Origin: Chromera velia
Taxonomy: Eukaryota > Sar > Chromeraceae
NCBI GenBank assembly: GCA_018398765.1
Contig: JAHBMJ010000598.1
Coordinates: 1-43,016, forward strand
Length of the DNA: 43,016 bases
Direction of reading: 5' to 3'
The notes under the pieces are model-generated. The model was given only the letters and a program-made list of their open reading frames with translations. It was not told the DNA's origin and made no database searches. Below are positions 11,196 through 24,274 of the stretch, one piece after another. Position numbers and translations under genes: made by a program. How positions within the stretch are numbered: the first letter of the stretch is position 1; the number at the start of each line of letters is the position of its first letter.

Positions 11196-12434
11196 ATTGC
11201 GTCGGGCAGAAAGGGTGGCTGCTCCTGCAACTCTGTGTTGCACCCCTTTCTCCTTTGCGCCCCCCTTCTGGCTGGCTGCGTGCAGGCATTGAGAGAGCAG
11301 GAGGGAACGACAGGGACCCGATTTTGTTAGCTTTCATGCGGAGGAGGAGGGGGAGGGAACGTTCTGGAATGCTTGGTTCCCTTCTCCTTGGAAGTTGCTA
11401 GGAGAGAAACAGGACTGCTTCAAGCTGTACGTGTTCTTTACAGCGATGCATGGCTTGTGGGAGGAATACAGTATGGAAGGGTTGCAAGGCATTCATGCAT
11501 TCTGCCGCTTCGGGGGAGGAGGTGACTACTCCATGGATGCAGCTGGCTGGGGTTGTTGTTGTTGTCCTGCAGCATCCTCTTATGAGTGCAAAGTGGGGAG
11601 AGATGGGGGAGGCATTAATTGTTTGATGCCTCGCAAGACGAGGAAAATTCTTCTTTCCTTTCATTTGCGTCTCCCTGTTATATCCTTGAATGTTTGCAAA
11701 CTGCAACCCCTTTTCGCGAGGCATTAAGCACGGCACATCCGGGAAAAAGGGCAAATAAATCTTCTGGTTTGCACGCCTCACAAAGGAGTGACGGGGGGTG
11801 AATGAAGCTACACAAGTCTACTTGATCCCTCTTTCTATTCATTCAATCTTTCCCCCAACATCAGCACCTTTTGCCCTCACATCAACACCTCTTCTCGTCT
11901 TTAAAGATCAAAACGCAGTTCTCTTCGTCACTTCTTTGCTTCACCTCCGCATCAGAAACGGAAAGCGAAGTAGAAGCTACATGGGAGGAGGGAGGTAGAA
12001 GGAATGAAGCTTCATTCCGTTTCCCTCTCTCTTCCTGACAGTTCCTTGCCTGTTTCACAAACTATAAAGAGTTAGAAGTTGAAACGAACAGTGCTTAATT
12101 ATACATCTTGACTTGATTTACAAGCGTTGTCAGTTTAAGCTTCTACTAGCTTCTACCCTTTTATAGTTGACGAAAACAAATTATAGAAAAATTGACTTTA
12201 ATTGATATTAAAAATATTTAAATAGCTAGATAAACAGTATACAAAAAAAAAAAAATTAAATCATTTTTTAATCAAATTTTTGTGTGTGTGTGTTTTTTTT
12301 AAAAGTATTTTTTGGCATATTTTTATAGGATATACTAAGAACCAATAATTAAAAAAAAAAAAACTAAGAGATTATTATGATGAGATAAGCTTAGAATGAG
12401 CCTTAGATTTTTATGGAACATATATTGGAGTCTG
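11196..12434. other. No supported gene; start of an AT-rich island
   Basis: No ORF with coding character is seen. Composition changes sharply near 12050 from about balanced to strongly AT-rich, with poly-A, poly-T and TG runs. The boundary may mark an insertion. Confidence 0.6.
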
Positions 12435-12858
12435 CCCTACAAAACTAGGTTAAATTCCCCGGGAATTTAGTGGAATCTAATAGAATTTACCCTTGCATGG
12501 AATTTAGTGGAATTTGATGGATTTTAGTGGAATTTACCGTGGAATCTACTCGTCTAAATTCCACTAAATTCTACAAACTTTGGAGGCTTATTTCTCGTGA
12601 TCTAGAAAGAGTTAGGAGCTCAATCAAATTAGCAGTGTTTATGGAGCTATATAAAGTGTGTGTCACTGCTAATGTGAGCTCCTAACTCTTTCTAGATCAC
12701 GAGAAATAAGCCTCCAAAGTTTGTGGAATTTAGTGGAATTTAGACGAGTAGATTCCACGGTAAATTCCACTAAAATCCATCAAATTCCACTAAATTCTAA
12801 GGGTAAATTCCATTAAATTCCACTAAATTCCCGGGGAATTTAACCTGGTTTTGTAGGG
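12435..12858. mobile_element. Foldback / MITE-like inverted-repeat element
   Basis: Left arm 12435-12638 and right arm 12663-12858 are reverse complements over about 200 bases with a 24-base loop and only a few mismatches and small indels. The ends are CCCTACAAAAC and GTTTTGTAGGG. The arms contain repeated GGAATTTAGT-type words. No coding sequence is present. No convincing target-site duplication is visible at the ends chosen. This fits a non-autonomous foldback or MITE, or a hairpin RNA locus. Confidence 0.88.
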
Positions 12859-12956
12859 TGTTTTTGATGAACTTTCTTTTATACAGAGAAATTGTATTCA
12901 AGTTTTGTAAGTATATATTAAAAATTAAAAGAGGTAGAGAGTAATTTTGTGATAAC

Positions 12957-13016
12957 NNNNNNNNNNNNNNNNNNNNNNNNNNNNNNNNNNNNNNNNNNNN
13001 NNNNNNNNNNNNNNNN
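12957..13016. other. Assembly gap (60 N)
   Basis: Sixty N bases directly follow the foldback and AT-rich DNA and precede a short C run. Its true size is unknown. Confidence 1.
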
Positions 13017-13872
13017 CCCCACCCCCCCGCAAATTTAACTTCTTTTACCACGGTAAAAATATCTATTTTTTCTAGTCTTTTTTCTTATTTTTAACCCAAA
13101 TTCACAGTTTTCCTCAGCGGTTGTATAATAGAAAAATTTACATGTATTAGAAATATAATTTCTGCTGGAATTTATGTATATAAAATAGCGCTTTCAAGTT
13201 TCAATTCAAATGCACAACATATGACACAATTGAAAAAACTGAAAATAACTGTACAATGTCACAGGTGCGAACATATGTTTCACACCACCTGTGCTAGCAC
13301 CTGTGACGACTATGTCAACATACGAATGACCAACTTTAAACCCAACTCGATCGTTGCATCAATTTGCTGAAGATCATAGAAGATCGAAACTGGGCCATGA
13401 ACTCGGAACTTTGTCAAAAAAACATGTCCTTGACTTTTTTCAAACGAAGTCGTCGAAGTGTTGCTATGTTCGGTGCGCATGAGCACTGAGCTCACGAACG
13501 GCCGGACCTTGCAGGCAGACGATAGTCCAGCTAGTGGACTCGGGACTTCGATCGAATGCGTGCTTGCAACCTGCTGTATCTACCACAACCTTCACCACCT
13601 AGTACACCACAAGCAGGCTCAAACCGGTAAGCGTCGACGGGGGTTTGCCTACGACGCGAATCGTACCAGCTTCGAAAGTCCTCGGTCTTCCATGGTTCCC
13701 TCAATGTTACATACCCAACCCAGAATTGCAAACCAGCACCAGAGGACCGAGGCCTCCGGCTGACATACAAACAAACGCCTTTCTGGTTGAATGAAGCTCC
13801 CTCTCCTCTTCTCTTTCCACCCACCCACAAGTCTCTGCATGTCCTCTTCTTTGACTGACACCTTTACTAATT
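13017..13872. other. No supported gene; 3' flank of the kinase
   Basis: The AT-rich island continues to about 13460 and then returns to balanced composition. An exact 11-base inverted repeat is present (see next entry). Short open frames have no recognisable features. Confidence 0.55.
13258..13307. repeat. Perfect 11-bp inverted repeat
   Basis: GTCACAGGTGC at 13258-13268 pairs with GCACCTGTGAC at 13297-13307 around a 28-base loop that itself contains ACAGGTG-like words. It could be a protein-binding palindrome or a transposon end. Confidence 0.8.
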
Positions 13873-16800
13873 TTACTCAGAGAAAGTCTGTGACAGGAAC
13901 GGGTGTCTGAGGGCCTCATCCGCTGTCGGACGCTTGTTCGGATCCACTATCAACATCGAGCTCACGAAGTCAGCCAGCAGTCTGTGGCGCGAACACACGA
14001 GCTCCTGCAAAGAGAAAGCGAGAAGAACAAAATCGTTGGGAAAGAAGGAAACCTCGAGTGAAAAGGAAGAGATAACGTGCAGCAAGCCAGCTTTTTGTTG
14101 AGCGAAAACATCCATCCTCTTTTCGAACTATCAGTTGAATGCAAACAGATGTATGCAAGCTAAGAGCCTCACGAAACTCGTGTACGTGCGAGGATTTGCA
14201 AAGTGGAAGTCTTCATCTGTCCTTCATTCGCTTACCTGCACGGTGGGCGTCTTTTCCACAGCCCTGACAGAGGAAGAGCTGAAAGCTCGCGACGGCCTGC
14301 ACACACACAAAGACGCGCGAAGATTGCCAAAAGGGAGGGCCAACACGGAGGGACCAACAGACTACCAGAGTGAAAGCTAGGCAGGTGAACCGTGCCTTTT
14401 AGCTTTTTATCTCCGTTTCCCTGTTTGGTTGCCGGTTTGTTTGTGTGTTCATGTTTTCTCCCCGTCTTCATTCCTTGTATGCTTGTTCCTTTGTGTTTTC
14501 TGATTTCTGTTTATTCTCCTTGGTTCCCATTGTTTGTTCTTCCCCCAATGCCGTCAGCTTTGCATTGTGTGGAAGCAAATGTCTATTCCTGTCCGTGTCG
14601 TGTCTCTCTTTTTGTTTGTGCAACGGACAAAGGGTTGGAAGAACGGATATGAAAAGGGAACGCCGGAACAAAAAGAGTTTTCTTTATTCCGAAAAAGTTC
14701 CAGGAAGAAGAGGCAGTCTCCAGCACCGCCATGCCGCCACCGGAAAAACGAGGAGGTATGCAGAAACAGAAGTAGGCAGGCAGACAGTCAGGCAGATCAA
14801 CAGATCGAATTTTTTTCACACTTTCTCAGACACGCCTCCTTTCTCTCTCTCCCCTTCTTTCTACACTTTTTCCGGTTTCAGACAGTCAGCCAGGCCACGC
14901 CCACCATCTCAGCTCCCTCGAGTCCTCATCGAAGAACTCCGCCCCCCCCCCCTTCCTCAAACTCTTGTCGACCATCCACGCGGGAAAGCCTCCAGAAAGC
15001 CTCTCCTGCACCGATCCACACGCGCACACGTGCAGGCAGGATGAAGGGAGCAGCAGACAGGATGAAGGGGCAAAATGCACGGGAGGGAAAATACAGTGAC
15101 AGAAGAAAAATAGGCGACAGTAGATCGATCTGCTCGTTGGACTTCTAGCAGACGACATCTAGTCCAGGAAGAGAGAGAAAGTGTCAATTCAACAAGATCT
15201 GTCGGCAAGAAAAACTCAAACATAAAATGCCCCCCCCCGTTCTTAAATTTGCACTGACCATCATCGCGAGGTGCTCCAGGTTCTCATGTGTCCCAAACAG
15301 CATTTCTCCGGAATACTGGGGATAAGAGGGAAAGGTGAACATAGGGTCAGAGGCAAGAGAAAAACTTACACGAAAGAGAGGGAAGTCTTTGGCCAATGCA
15401 GAAGATTTTCACTCAGTCTCAAGTGAGTGTGTGAGCCCAGAATGCAATTCAACAGAAGCTTTCTTTACAGCTGAGGAGAGGAAGGAAGAGGGGGAGGGGA
15501 AGTGAAAGGACGTCCTGACTTTTTCCTGCATAGTTCTTTCTGTCTCCCCTTAACCCCCCACTTGGTTTTCCCAGCCTCATTCCATTTGTCTCTCCGCCGA
15601 AGAGCACAATCCAACTGCTACCCCATCCCCCCACATTCCATTCATTGGCAGAAAGAAACCTACCAGCTCGGCCACAATGCACGCAAACGACCAAATGTCT
15701 GAGGACATACTCCATCCGCACCCTGCATGGAGGAAGAATGCGAACGAAAGAGAAGAGAAGACAAGGTTGTTTATGATCGAGGAGCCATGATGGGGAAGGG
15801 GGGGGGAGCGCATCGATTTCTCCACCGCCTGATCTAAGAACAGAAGAGAGGAAGGGGGGGGGAGGGAGGGAGAGGGAGAGAGAGAGAGAGAAAGGGAGAG
15901 AGACAAAGAAAGAAAAAGAACCAAGGAAGGAAGGAAGGAAGGAAGGAAAGAAGAAAGAGAGAGAGAAAGGATCCATGGAACTGATCAAAGGCTTCTTTCC
16001 TCCTTCCACGCAGAAAACTCATTCTGCCTCCCTACTCTCAAAATACCCCCCGCCAAAAAGGGACTCACCGAGGATGACCTCCGGAGCCCTGTACTGCCGG
16101 GTGTTGATGATCGACGTGTGCTTCTCGTCCTCGAAGGTCGCGCCCCCAAAGTCGATCACTGAGGATGGATAGGGAGAGGACATGGAGACAGTGAAGCAAT
16201 CATCGTAGGCCTGGGTGAAGACCAGATAAAAGGAAAGGTGTGGAAAGTCACGGTCACCTTAAGAAGAAAGGGTGACAGAAGGGAGAGAAGAGGGGGGGAC
16301 GCTGAACAGACAGTACACAGCTTGCGTCCTCGGCCCAAAATATGAATTTGGGTTGGAATACGAGACAGAAACAACTCATCGAAAAAGCGATAATGACAAA
16401 AACCGGGACTTCAAGCGATGATTGGACACACATTCAGGGTGCATAGAGCGGACCCACGAACATCATGCCCGTCCAGCCACGCACACACACACACACACAC
16501 ACACTCACTCACTCACACACACACACACGCACGCACACACACACACACACACACGCACGCACACACACACACACACACACAACGCATCCATTCATCCCAC
16601 CCCCCACACACAGAGAGAGAGGCTCACCTTTGATATCGGCGCGGAAGGGACGACGGACCCTGATTTGCTCATCTGCCTGCACCGTCGCGGCGCGTCTTTT
16701 CCTTTTTTTTCTCCCGCTTTCTTATTCTTTTTCTCTCTAAAGCCTTTACTGCCCTCTGTAATTGACTGTTGTTTCACTCATCGCGTCCGCTTTCTGTCTG

Positions 16801-19115
16801 ACCATGCATACATGCCTCTTCATGCCCGAAGTCGAAAGTCGCTTGTAAGCATGGTGGCACAGGGAACACCGAATATTGGCCAGTATACGTGGATTCTTTC
16901 GAACACGGCACGACGTTTGTGTTGCATGCTGAGAGAAGCTGCTTCCCTTTTCTGTCAATCGTTCGAGCTTCCCGTCTCTTTCTAAGCGACAAAGCAGACA
17001 CAACGATCGAAAGAAAAACGCCACAGCATTCAAAACACGAAGCCACACGGAACCAAAAAAACAAAAAGAAAGGAAGGAAAGAAAGAAAAGGAACAAGAAG
17101 AAAAAAAGAACAGCGAAGGACCCTTGGGAAAGTAATTTCGCGGCTCGACGAGTCCACCAAGAGGATATTCTCAGGCTGCAACACCACCACCCGCAAAGAA
17201 GCGACATGGAAATCAGCACACGCCACCGAGAAGCGCAGGGGGGCAAAACAGAAACACAGAGAAGCAAAATCCACACTAATCGATCGGAGACCAGACGAGT
17301 GGAACCAGGAGCTCCAACCTCCAACACTGACGGACAGAGTAAGGGGAAGGGGCGAGACTTCGTATCCCATCACTGATCACTACCAGAGCTTCAATGCCTC
17401 CCTTAACCGAAGCAACAGACCACATATCATAGCTTTCAAAACGGTTCACTCTGCCCTCCTCTGCTCCTCTGGTCTTTCTGTTGAATATCACATGCAATGG
17501 CTGTCGACAAACGCAAACTCTGTCGGGCTCTTGCTGACCTTGAGGTCGGTGTGTGTGAGTCGAATCGAGTGGAGAAAGCGCAAGCATTCCAAGGTCTGCC
17601 TTGCAAACACCTGGATGTCTTGGACGCAGAATCCCCTGTAGTCGTTGGCCTTGAGAAATTCGAACAGAGACTCCCCCAGACGCTCGAACACGAAGCAGTA
17701 GTGGGGGCCGTGCATGAATGTTCCCAGGAGCTCCACACACCGGGACTCCCCTTTCCTGTCCTCGCGTGCAACTTCCTCAAGTATGTCGGCCTCTATCTGT
17801 GCGGCCTCGGTGTATCTCTGCACATCCCGTACCACCTGGAAGGAACGAAGGAAGGAACGGAAGACCAAGCCGGCAGAGACACAAACGCGCCCACGGAAGT
17901 GTCCCTCTCTACGTACGTGTCTCTAAAAGCACGCACCAAATCACGATCGCAAGGACGAAAAGCAAGAAAGGCGAGCAAAAAAGGACCCTCAGAAGAGTAC
18001 AGAAGAAGACTGAAGTTCCGGCAAGAAAACAAGGGGCCAACACAAGAAACCTAGAAAGGGCGAAGACAAAAATCAAAATCACATGAGACCCCAAAATCCC
18101 CAACCCCCCCTTAGGTCTCCCGGAAACAAGCCCCCCAAGCATGCATCAATCAACATAACGGAAGGAAAGACCTTGATGGCAACTCTGTAATTCTTCTCTG
18201 AGGGATGCTTCCGTGTGTCCACCGCCTCCAGGCATCGCCCGAATGTGCCATCTCCCAACGTGTCAGTCAGGCGATAACGGCCGTAACAGAGGGTGTCGCC
18301 CACTTTCCTGTTCATCAAAATAGGTGAGAAGGGGCGGACAGTCAGAATGGAACGAAGACAAAGCATTCGACTCTGGGACTTCTTTTACTTCAGAGCCTGC
18401 CTGCCTGTCTACCTGCCTCCCTATCTGTCTATCTGTTCGATTTTCTCTTTGATCTGCCTGACTCGCTAAGGAAAGCTGTTGACCATTTGAAGTGTACAAT
18501 GGCGTCGTCGTCATCCACCATCTCCCTGCTCTCCTTTCTCTTCGATGCGCTCCTTCCCTTCTCTTTGTCTAGACGACGTTGAGAGAAGGCAGGGGGCAGG
18601 GGGGGAGGAGGCGATCGGGGGGGATGTGGAGGTCCCCAGGCTCCCCTCCTGCCCCCGTACCCGTGATTGTACCTTCCCCTCTCCCTGTCACGACTTCTCT
18701 CCCTCTCCCTTTCTCTCTCACGTTCACGGTCGTAGTCACGTTTCTGATAAGCAGACGATGACCCAGGCGTCCCTGAAGTGTAAAACCTCCGCTCAAAGCT
18801 CCGCGTACGCGGAACCTGAGTGAACCTACTCCTATTCTCGCGGTGGTTCTCCCTCTCTCTGTACATCTCGCGCTCTCTTCCCCCATCTTCTCTTCTGCTG
18901 CTGGAGTACCAGTTATGACGTCTACCGCTGCTTGGGTTGTCTTGAACAGCCCATGAACTCTGGGAACCATGGTTCTTCGAGTAGAAGCCGCTCCTTCTGT
19001 TGGCGGTCGAGTACGCAAACTTCTCCCGACTCCGACTGCGATTACGGCTCCGTCGGGACGAGCTGTTGTAAGTCAGGCTCATCCGACTGCTCACTGAAAG
19101 AGCCACAGCCGCCAT
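13873..19115 (-). CDS. LAMMER (CLK-type) dual-specificity protein kinase, complete, 11 exons
   Basis: Exons: 19115-18484, 18307-18172, 17835-17539, 17175-17122, 16676-16628, 16158-16069, 15722-15664, 15315-15259, 15005-14905, 14296-14236, 14004-13873. All phases join into 555 residues ending in TAA. Residues 1-210 are an Arg/Ser/Glu-rich tail typical of CLKs that dock SR splicing factors. The kinase domain shows the Gly loop LGDGTFG (228-234), VAIK (253-256), HTDLKPEN (351-358), DFGGA (392-396), RAPEVIL, DIWS, the LAMMER signature EHLAMMER (453-460) and a C-lobe end in [12 protein letters not shown]. The signature is split by the intron between exons 8 and 9, and HTDLK|PEN by that between exons 3 and 4. 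Known family role: phosphorylating SR proteins to control splicing, mainly nuclear. It is divergent from the J/Trx gene. The start is the first ATG of the open exon; an upstream untranslated exon cannot be excluded. Confidence 0.95.
15858..15966. repeat. GA/GGAA-rich microsatellite in a kinase intron
   Basis: G-runs, (GA)n and (GGAA)n lie between the exons ending at 16069 and starting at 15722. On the transcribed strand this is a pyrimidine tract. Confidence 0.85.
16482..16581. repeat. (CA)n microsatellite in a kinase intron
   Basis: About 100 bases of CA with a few CT and CG variants lie 47 bases beyond the donor of the 49-nt exon at 16676-16628. On the kinase transcript this reads (UG)n, a known class of splicing-regulator site. 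Confidence 0.95.
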
Positions 19116-19713
19116 GAACCAAACGCAGGCTAGCTGATCAACGGAAGAACGAAAGAACGATCAGAAGGGGGGAAACCAGAAAGGAATGCTTTTCCACGAC
19201 ACACCTGGCACCTGCGGGCAATCGAAGCTTGTCTGATCAGAGATCGGACGGAACTCAACGTCAAATTTCTGACACACAACAAAGTGATCAGAAACCGAAA
19301 TTTAGTGGGCTGTTCCTGCCAAAAAAAAAGGTTCAAGGATGTTCAAGGGCCCCGGCACGTTTTCCAAAAAACACAGACGCATAGCCCCGGAAATATGCAT
19401 GGCGTTTGTACGATCAAAATTTGTACATACAGCTGCCGGGGCCCCTCCTCTCGACCTGGCCCCTCTTTCGGATTAGGATCCACAATTAACTGACATCGAT
19501 CAACTCGCACGCATATCCACCTCAATGTCGATCGTAGTTTACGTCGGAAGTTGATCGAAGAAAGACGGTTTGAAGAGGGAGTGGGAGCATTCCAGAAGTT
19601 TGAATACCCTTCCACCATACTGCTGAAGCAAGAACACCCGCGGAATTTTCTCTCAAGTAGCGAACTTCTTCACTCCGCAGCTGACAGTCAGACTGTCTAG
19701 CTTCCTCTTTGAC
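19116..19713. promoter_or_regulatory. Shared divergent promoter region, kinase / J-Trx protein
   Basis: 598 bases separate the two start codons, which face outward. It contains an exact 11-base inverted repeat, GGGCCCCGGCA at 19347-19357 and TGCCGGGGCCC at 19434-19444, enclosing 76 AT-richer bases with GTACGATCAAAATTTGTAC-like near-symmetry. A promoter role is inferred from position only. I see no firm TATA box. Confidence 0.5.
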
Positions 19714-20479
19714 ATGCAGCTTGTGTGGTTAGTTCTGCGTAGTCTCGCCACTCTCCTTCTGTTTTCAGAATGTGTGAGGGCTGGGCGAGACTTTTACAAG
19801 ATTCTGGGAGTGCCAAGAAGTGCAGATGAAGGTCAAATAAAAAAAGTCAGTGAACGCAGCCTGCACCATTTATAAGATCCTTGATGGCCCGTCTCTGAGC
19901 CCCCTCCCCACATGTCATGTGCATTCTGCGTGCAGGCCTATAGAGACCTCTCAAAGAAATACCATCCAGACAAAAGTGACGAGCCAGATGCTCAGGAGAA
20001 ATTCATCGAGATCTCCAATGCGTACGAAGTGGGTCCATGTGACGGCTGGCCCTCTCCCGTTTCGGTCCCCACCTCCCTCTCCATGCACATATCGTCCCCT
20101 GATCCTTTGAATCCCACACCCCTTGGCCGATGCCTTTGAAGCTCTTCATCTGTGTCCTTTTGCCTTCTTGTGTCTGGCTCTCTTCTTTCCAGCGTGTCCC
20201 CGACCCCCGACATGCCTACCGTCTCACACCCATGCGACTTTGACAGCACAGCCCTCTGTGTTTTCCCACAAAGGTCTGCCGTGTGCGTCCCGCCGATATT
20301 GATCCTCTCTCCCTGCAGGTTCTGAGTGATAAGGAGAAGAAGGCGACGTACGACCGTTATGGGGAGGAGGGTCTACAGGGAGCAGGAGGAGGGGGGGGGG
20401 GGCAGCAGGGGGGTTTCGGAGGATTTGGAGATCCTCGGCACATCTTTGAGTGAGTCGGTTTCTCTTTCTTTTCTTTTTT

Positions 20480-20552
<73 letters not shown>

Positions 20553-20584
20553 CTTTTCGTTCGTTCGTTCGTTCGTTCGTTCTT

Positions 20585-20658
<74 letters not shown>

Positions 20659-23600
20659 TTCGTTCGTTCGTTCGTTCGTCCGTCCGTCCGTCCGTCCGTC
20701 CTTTCTTTTCTTTCTTTCTTTCTTTCTTTTCTTTCTTTCTTTCTTTCTTTCTTCCCTCCTTTCTTTGTGGCCTTCACTCAAGCGAGAGTCATACACGCAG
20801 TTGTGGTTGCTTGGACGGCCACGGAGGAGTCTGCTCTCGGACCGTTTTCTCTCACCCCTAAATTAGCTTACCCTCCCGTCTGTTTCCTCTGTTTCTGCAC
20901 CCTCGGACTGCTCTTCTCTCCTTTTCTGGGTCCTGTCGCCCCGTGAGGCCACCACATTCACCTTGGGGTCCATTTCCTGCATGATTCTTCTTTTAGTCTG
21001 ATGATTCGTCTGAGTCTGGATTTCCGCTCTTCGATCATTTTCGGCATGCACGTGCAGGCAATTCTTCGGTGGGGGGTTCGGGGGGCAAAACATCCGTTTT
21101 CAGTTTGGGGGTCCGGGGGGTGGCGGTGGGGGCGGCGGCTTTCATTTCGGAGGTCAGTGGCCATGCAAGAATTGACAGGGGCTCCGATAGACAGGGGCTG
21201 GGAGGCAACGGAGATTGTGACTCTCGAGTCGCTTCAGCTCTTTCATTGTTTTTCTGTGCAAGTATCTTCGGCGTCTTGTCTTAGGATCCTTTCTATCCTG
21301 AAACACGGTGAGGCAATCGATGGTGTGAGCTCTGCGGGAGCGACACATTGTCAGCAGACGGCCATACCAGGAGGATGGTATGACCGGAGCTTCAAGTGGC
21401 TCTCAGATGAAAAGTCTAGAGCGCATATCTGTTGGGAAGGTAGCAACTGAGGCGTTGGCGCACTAAGAAATGTGTATGTAATCCATGATTTTTCTGCAAA
21501 CACAGACAGGCCATGCAGTTGAGTTGAGTGACTGCCGCGAGCAATGCTTGCAGGAATGCCCGGGATGGGCGGCATGGGGGGCCATCCGGGAGGGGGGCGT
21601 CCGCAGAGAGAGTCCAAAAATATGTACGACGAAACTTCCGTTGAGCAACTGAACCCCAGTAGCTTCAAGGAAAAAGTTGAGGAGAGGAGATACTGTGCAA
21701 TCGTGAGTCGTCTGGCTGGCAGTCAGTTTAGCAGTCGGTTTGTCTGTCAGTGAGCTGATCGATCGTTGAGGGACGCTCCATTTTTGTCTGCCGGTCCCTC
21801 TCTTCCTTCTTTCCCTCCTTCCCCTCACGGGTTCTTTCTTATTTTGAATGCGCAGTCTGCATGCCTGTCTCCATTTCCTCCCCCTTCCTTTCCCTGTGTT
21901 TTTTTAGGTCGAGTTCTATGCGCCTTGGTGCGGGCACTGCAAGGAGATGAAGAGCGAGTGGATCAAGCTGGCAGACAAAATGGGAGAGTCGTTGACGGTA
22001 GGTACGCGTCTGTGTGCGTGCTCTTTTTTTCTTTCTTTTGATTGGAGGGTGGACGGCCCGGCCCACTGTTTCTTTTGTGAACTTGATTTTTCCTTTTGGC
22101 TTGTTTGTTGATCACATCTTTTGACTGACCAAATGGGATGGATGAGAGAGAGAGCGTGGAAGGGAGGGAGGAAACCACTGCTAATGGAAGCATCTGGTGG
22201 GGCTTCCTTCCTTCTTTAAGAACCCTTCTGTTCGTTCGGATTTTTTCTTCCATCATTGAGGCTTCCCTCTCTTCCCGCCTCCTTCTTTTTGGCCTTTTCC
22301 ATATCAATGGTTGGTGAATTTTTCTGTGCCCCTTCCTTCCTTTTCTCGAAATCCTTCCTTCAGGTGGGTGCGGTGAACTGCGAGAAGGACAAGGGCCTCT
22401 GCGAGAACAACGGCGTGGAGGGCTATCCCACAGTGCTCTTCTTTCCGGCAGATAAAACGCAAAGGGCAAAGAAATACACCGGAAAGAGGTCAGAGAGAGG
22501 AAAGAAAACAAGAGCCGTGCGCGCGTTCCTTTGTTGAATGAGCAGGCAGCTTCATGTGCGAAGCATTGATTGGTGTGTCTGTTTGAGGTGCGGATGTTTG
22601 TCCTGATCATGTTCTTTCTTTCTGGGAGGAAAGAGGGCACAATCACAATTGGAAAGGGGAAAAACATGTTTCCAGGCACACGCAGACCTTTCCTATCGTG
22701 CTTTGCTGGCTACGATGGACTTCCGGTCACTTCTTTTCTGTTCCGTTCCCCCTTTTGTCGATCGATTGCTTGTTTGGATGAGGTTGGTCCATCCATTGGG
22801 GGATTGTCTGTCGGACGTTTCCTTTTCGCGCCTTTCGTTCTTCGTTTTCGTCTTTTGTGTCTTCCGGCCTCTGTCTTCTTTTTTCTCTTTACCTTATTGT
22901 TTCCAACTCTCTCTCTCTCTCTCTTTCTCTCCCTCGCTCTCTCTTTCTCTGGTGCAGGGATTTTGACGGCTTCAGCTCGTACGTGAAGAAAGAGATGCCC
23001 CACAAGGTGACTGTCGTGAAGACCAATGAGGACCTTGACAACCTCATCAACAAAAGCCCCGAGAAAGCAAAAGTACTCCTGCTTACAGAGAAGGCCTCGA
23101 TGCCACCAACAATTAAAGTCAGTAAGTCAGGCAGTCAGTCAAAGAAGAGGGCTTCATTGGTGACAGCAGAGACACTTCTTACTTGTGAGAGTGTTCACTG
23201 GAGTCTGTGATGCCTCCCTCTTTTTTTGACGGCAGAGAGCTCTTTTTTTTTTCTTCTCGATAACTTCGTCACCTTTTCTCTTGGCCCCCATTCCCGCTCT
23301 TTCTTCTGTTCATTTCACCATTCCGCTCTATTTTTTGTCGTCTGCTCCGTCAGTCCCCTCCCTCTTAATGGGATCAATCTCACGTCCTTTTCGATTCATC
23401 ACTCATGCCTGCCTGCAGAGTTTGTCTTACGAGTTCGATGGAAAATTGCTGATCGGTTTCGCGTCCAAAAAGGACGCCCCCGATGTGGTGGAGTGGCTTG
23501 GACCCCCCAAAATTCCCTCTGTGCTCCACTTGACTGACTATGACGATCCCAAAAAGGTCAGACAGATAGACGAAGAGGCTGGAACGGCCCAGTTGCTCTG

Positions 23601-24235
23601 TGCGTCCCATGTGTTCCCTTTTTCTGTTCTTTATTCATTCTTAAATTTCTTTCTGTTTCTCATTTCTTTTTCTATCCGAGCCTCGCTCTGCCCAGCGTCA
23701 GTGAGTGAGTGAGTGTGTGATTTCCCAGAGAACAATTCCTTCCCCAGTGACAGTTCTGTTCCCTTTTTTCGCAAACCTTTCCGCCCCCCTTTGTCCTTCT
23801 ACCCCGGCTGTCTTCAAGTGTCCCGCCCTCCTATTCCTCCAACGCTATCCGTCTTGAATTCTTGTTTTGCCATACAACGTCGTTTTCAATCTTTGGATTG
23901 TTTGCAGGGAGAATGGTTGAAGACAACAAGCCGTGAGGGACTCTCATTAGCCTTCTCCCGAATTTCCATGGCGGTCTGTTTGACTTTCTCCTTGCTTCCG
24001 CGCGGTCGATGATCGATGATCTTGTTTCTTTGTTGCCTTTCTTTCTGCATGAGCTTTACCCTTTGAGTGCTTTGAGCTCTTCTCTGCGCTATTTCTAGAA
24101 TCCCCAGCTTTGGGGCGTTGAGTGCTTTTCTGATGATCAGTCAGCCCCACTCCACCCTCTCTCTCCTCTCTCTGGGAGGGAATGTATGCATCTCCCTCCT
24201 TGCGCGTTGTACGATCTTGAAGCTTTTTTCTTGAG

Positions 24236-24274
<39 letters not shown>

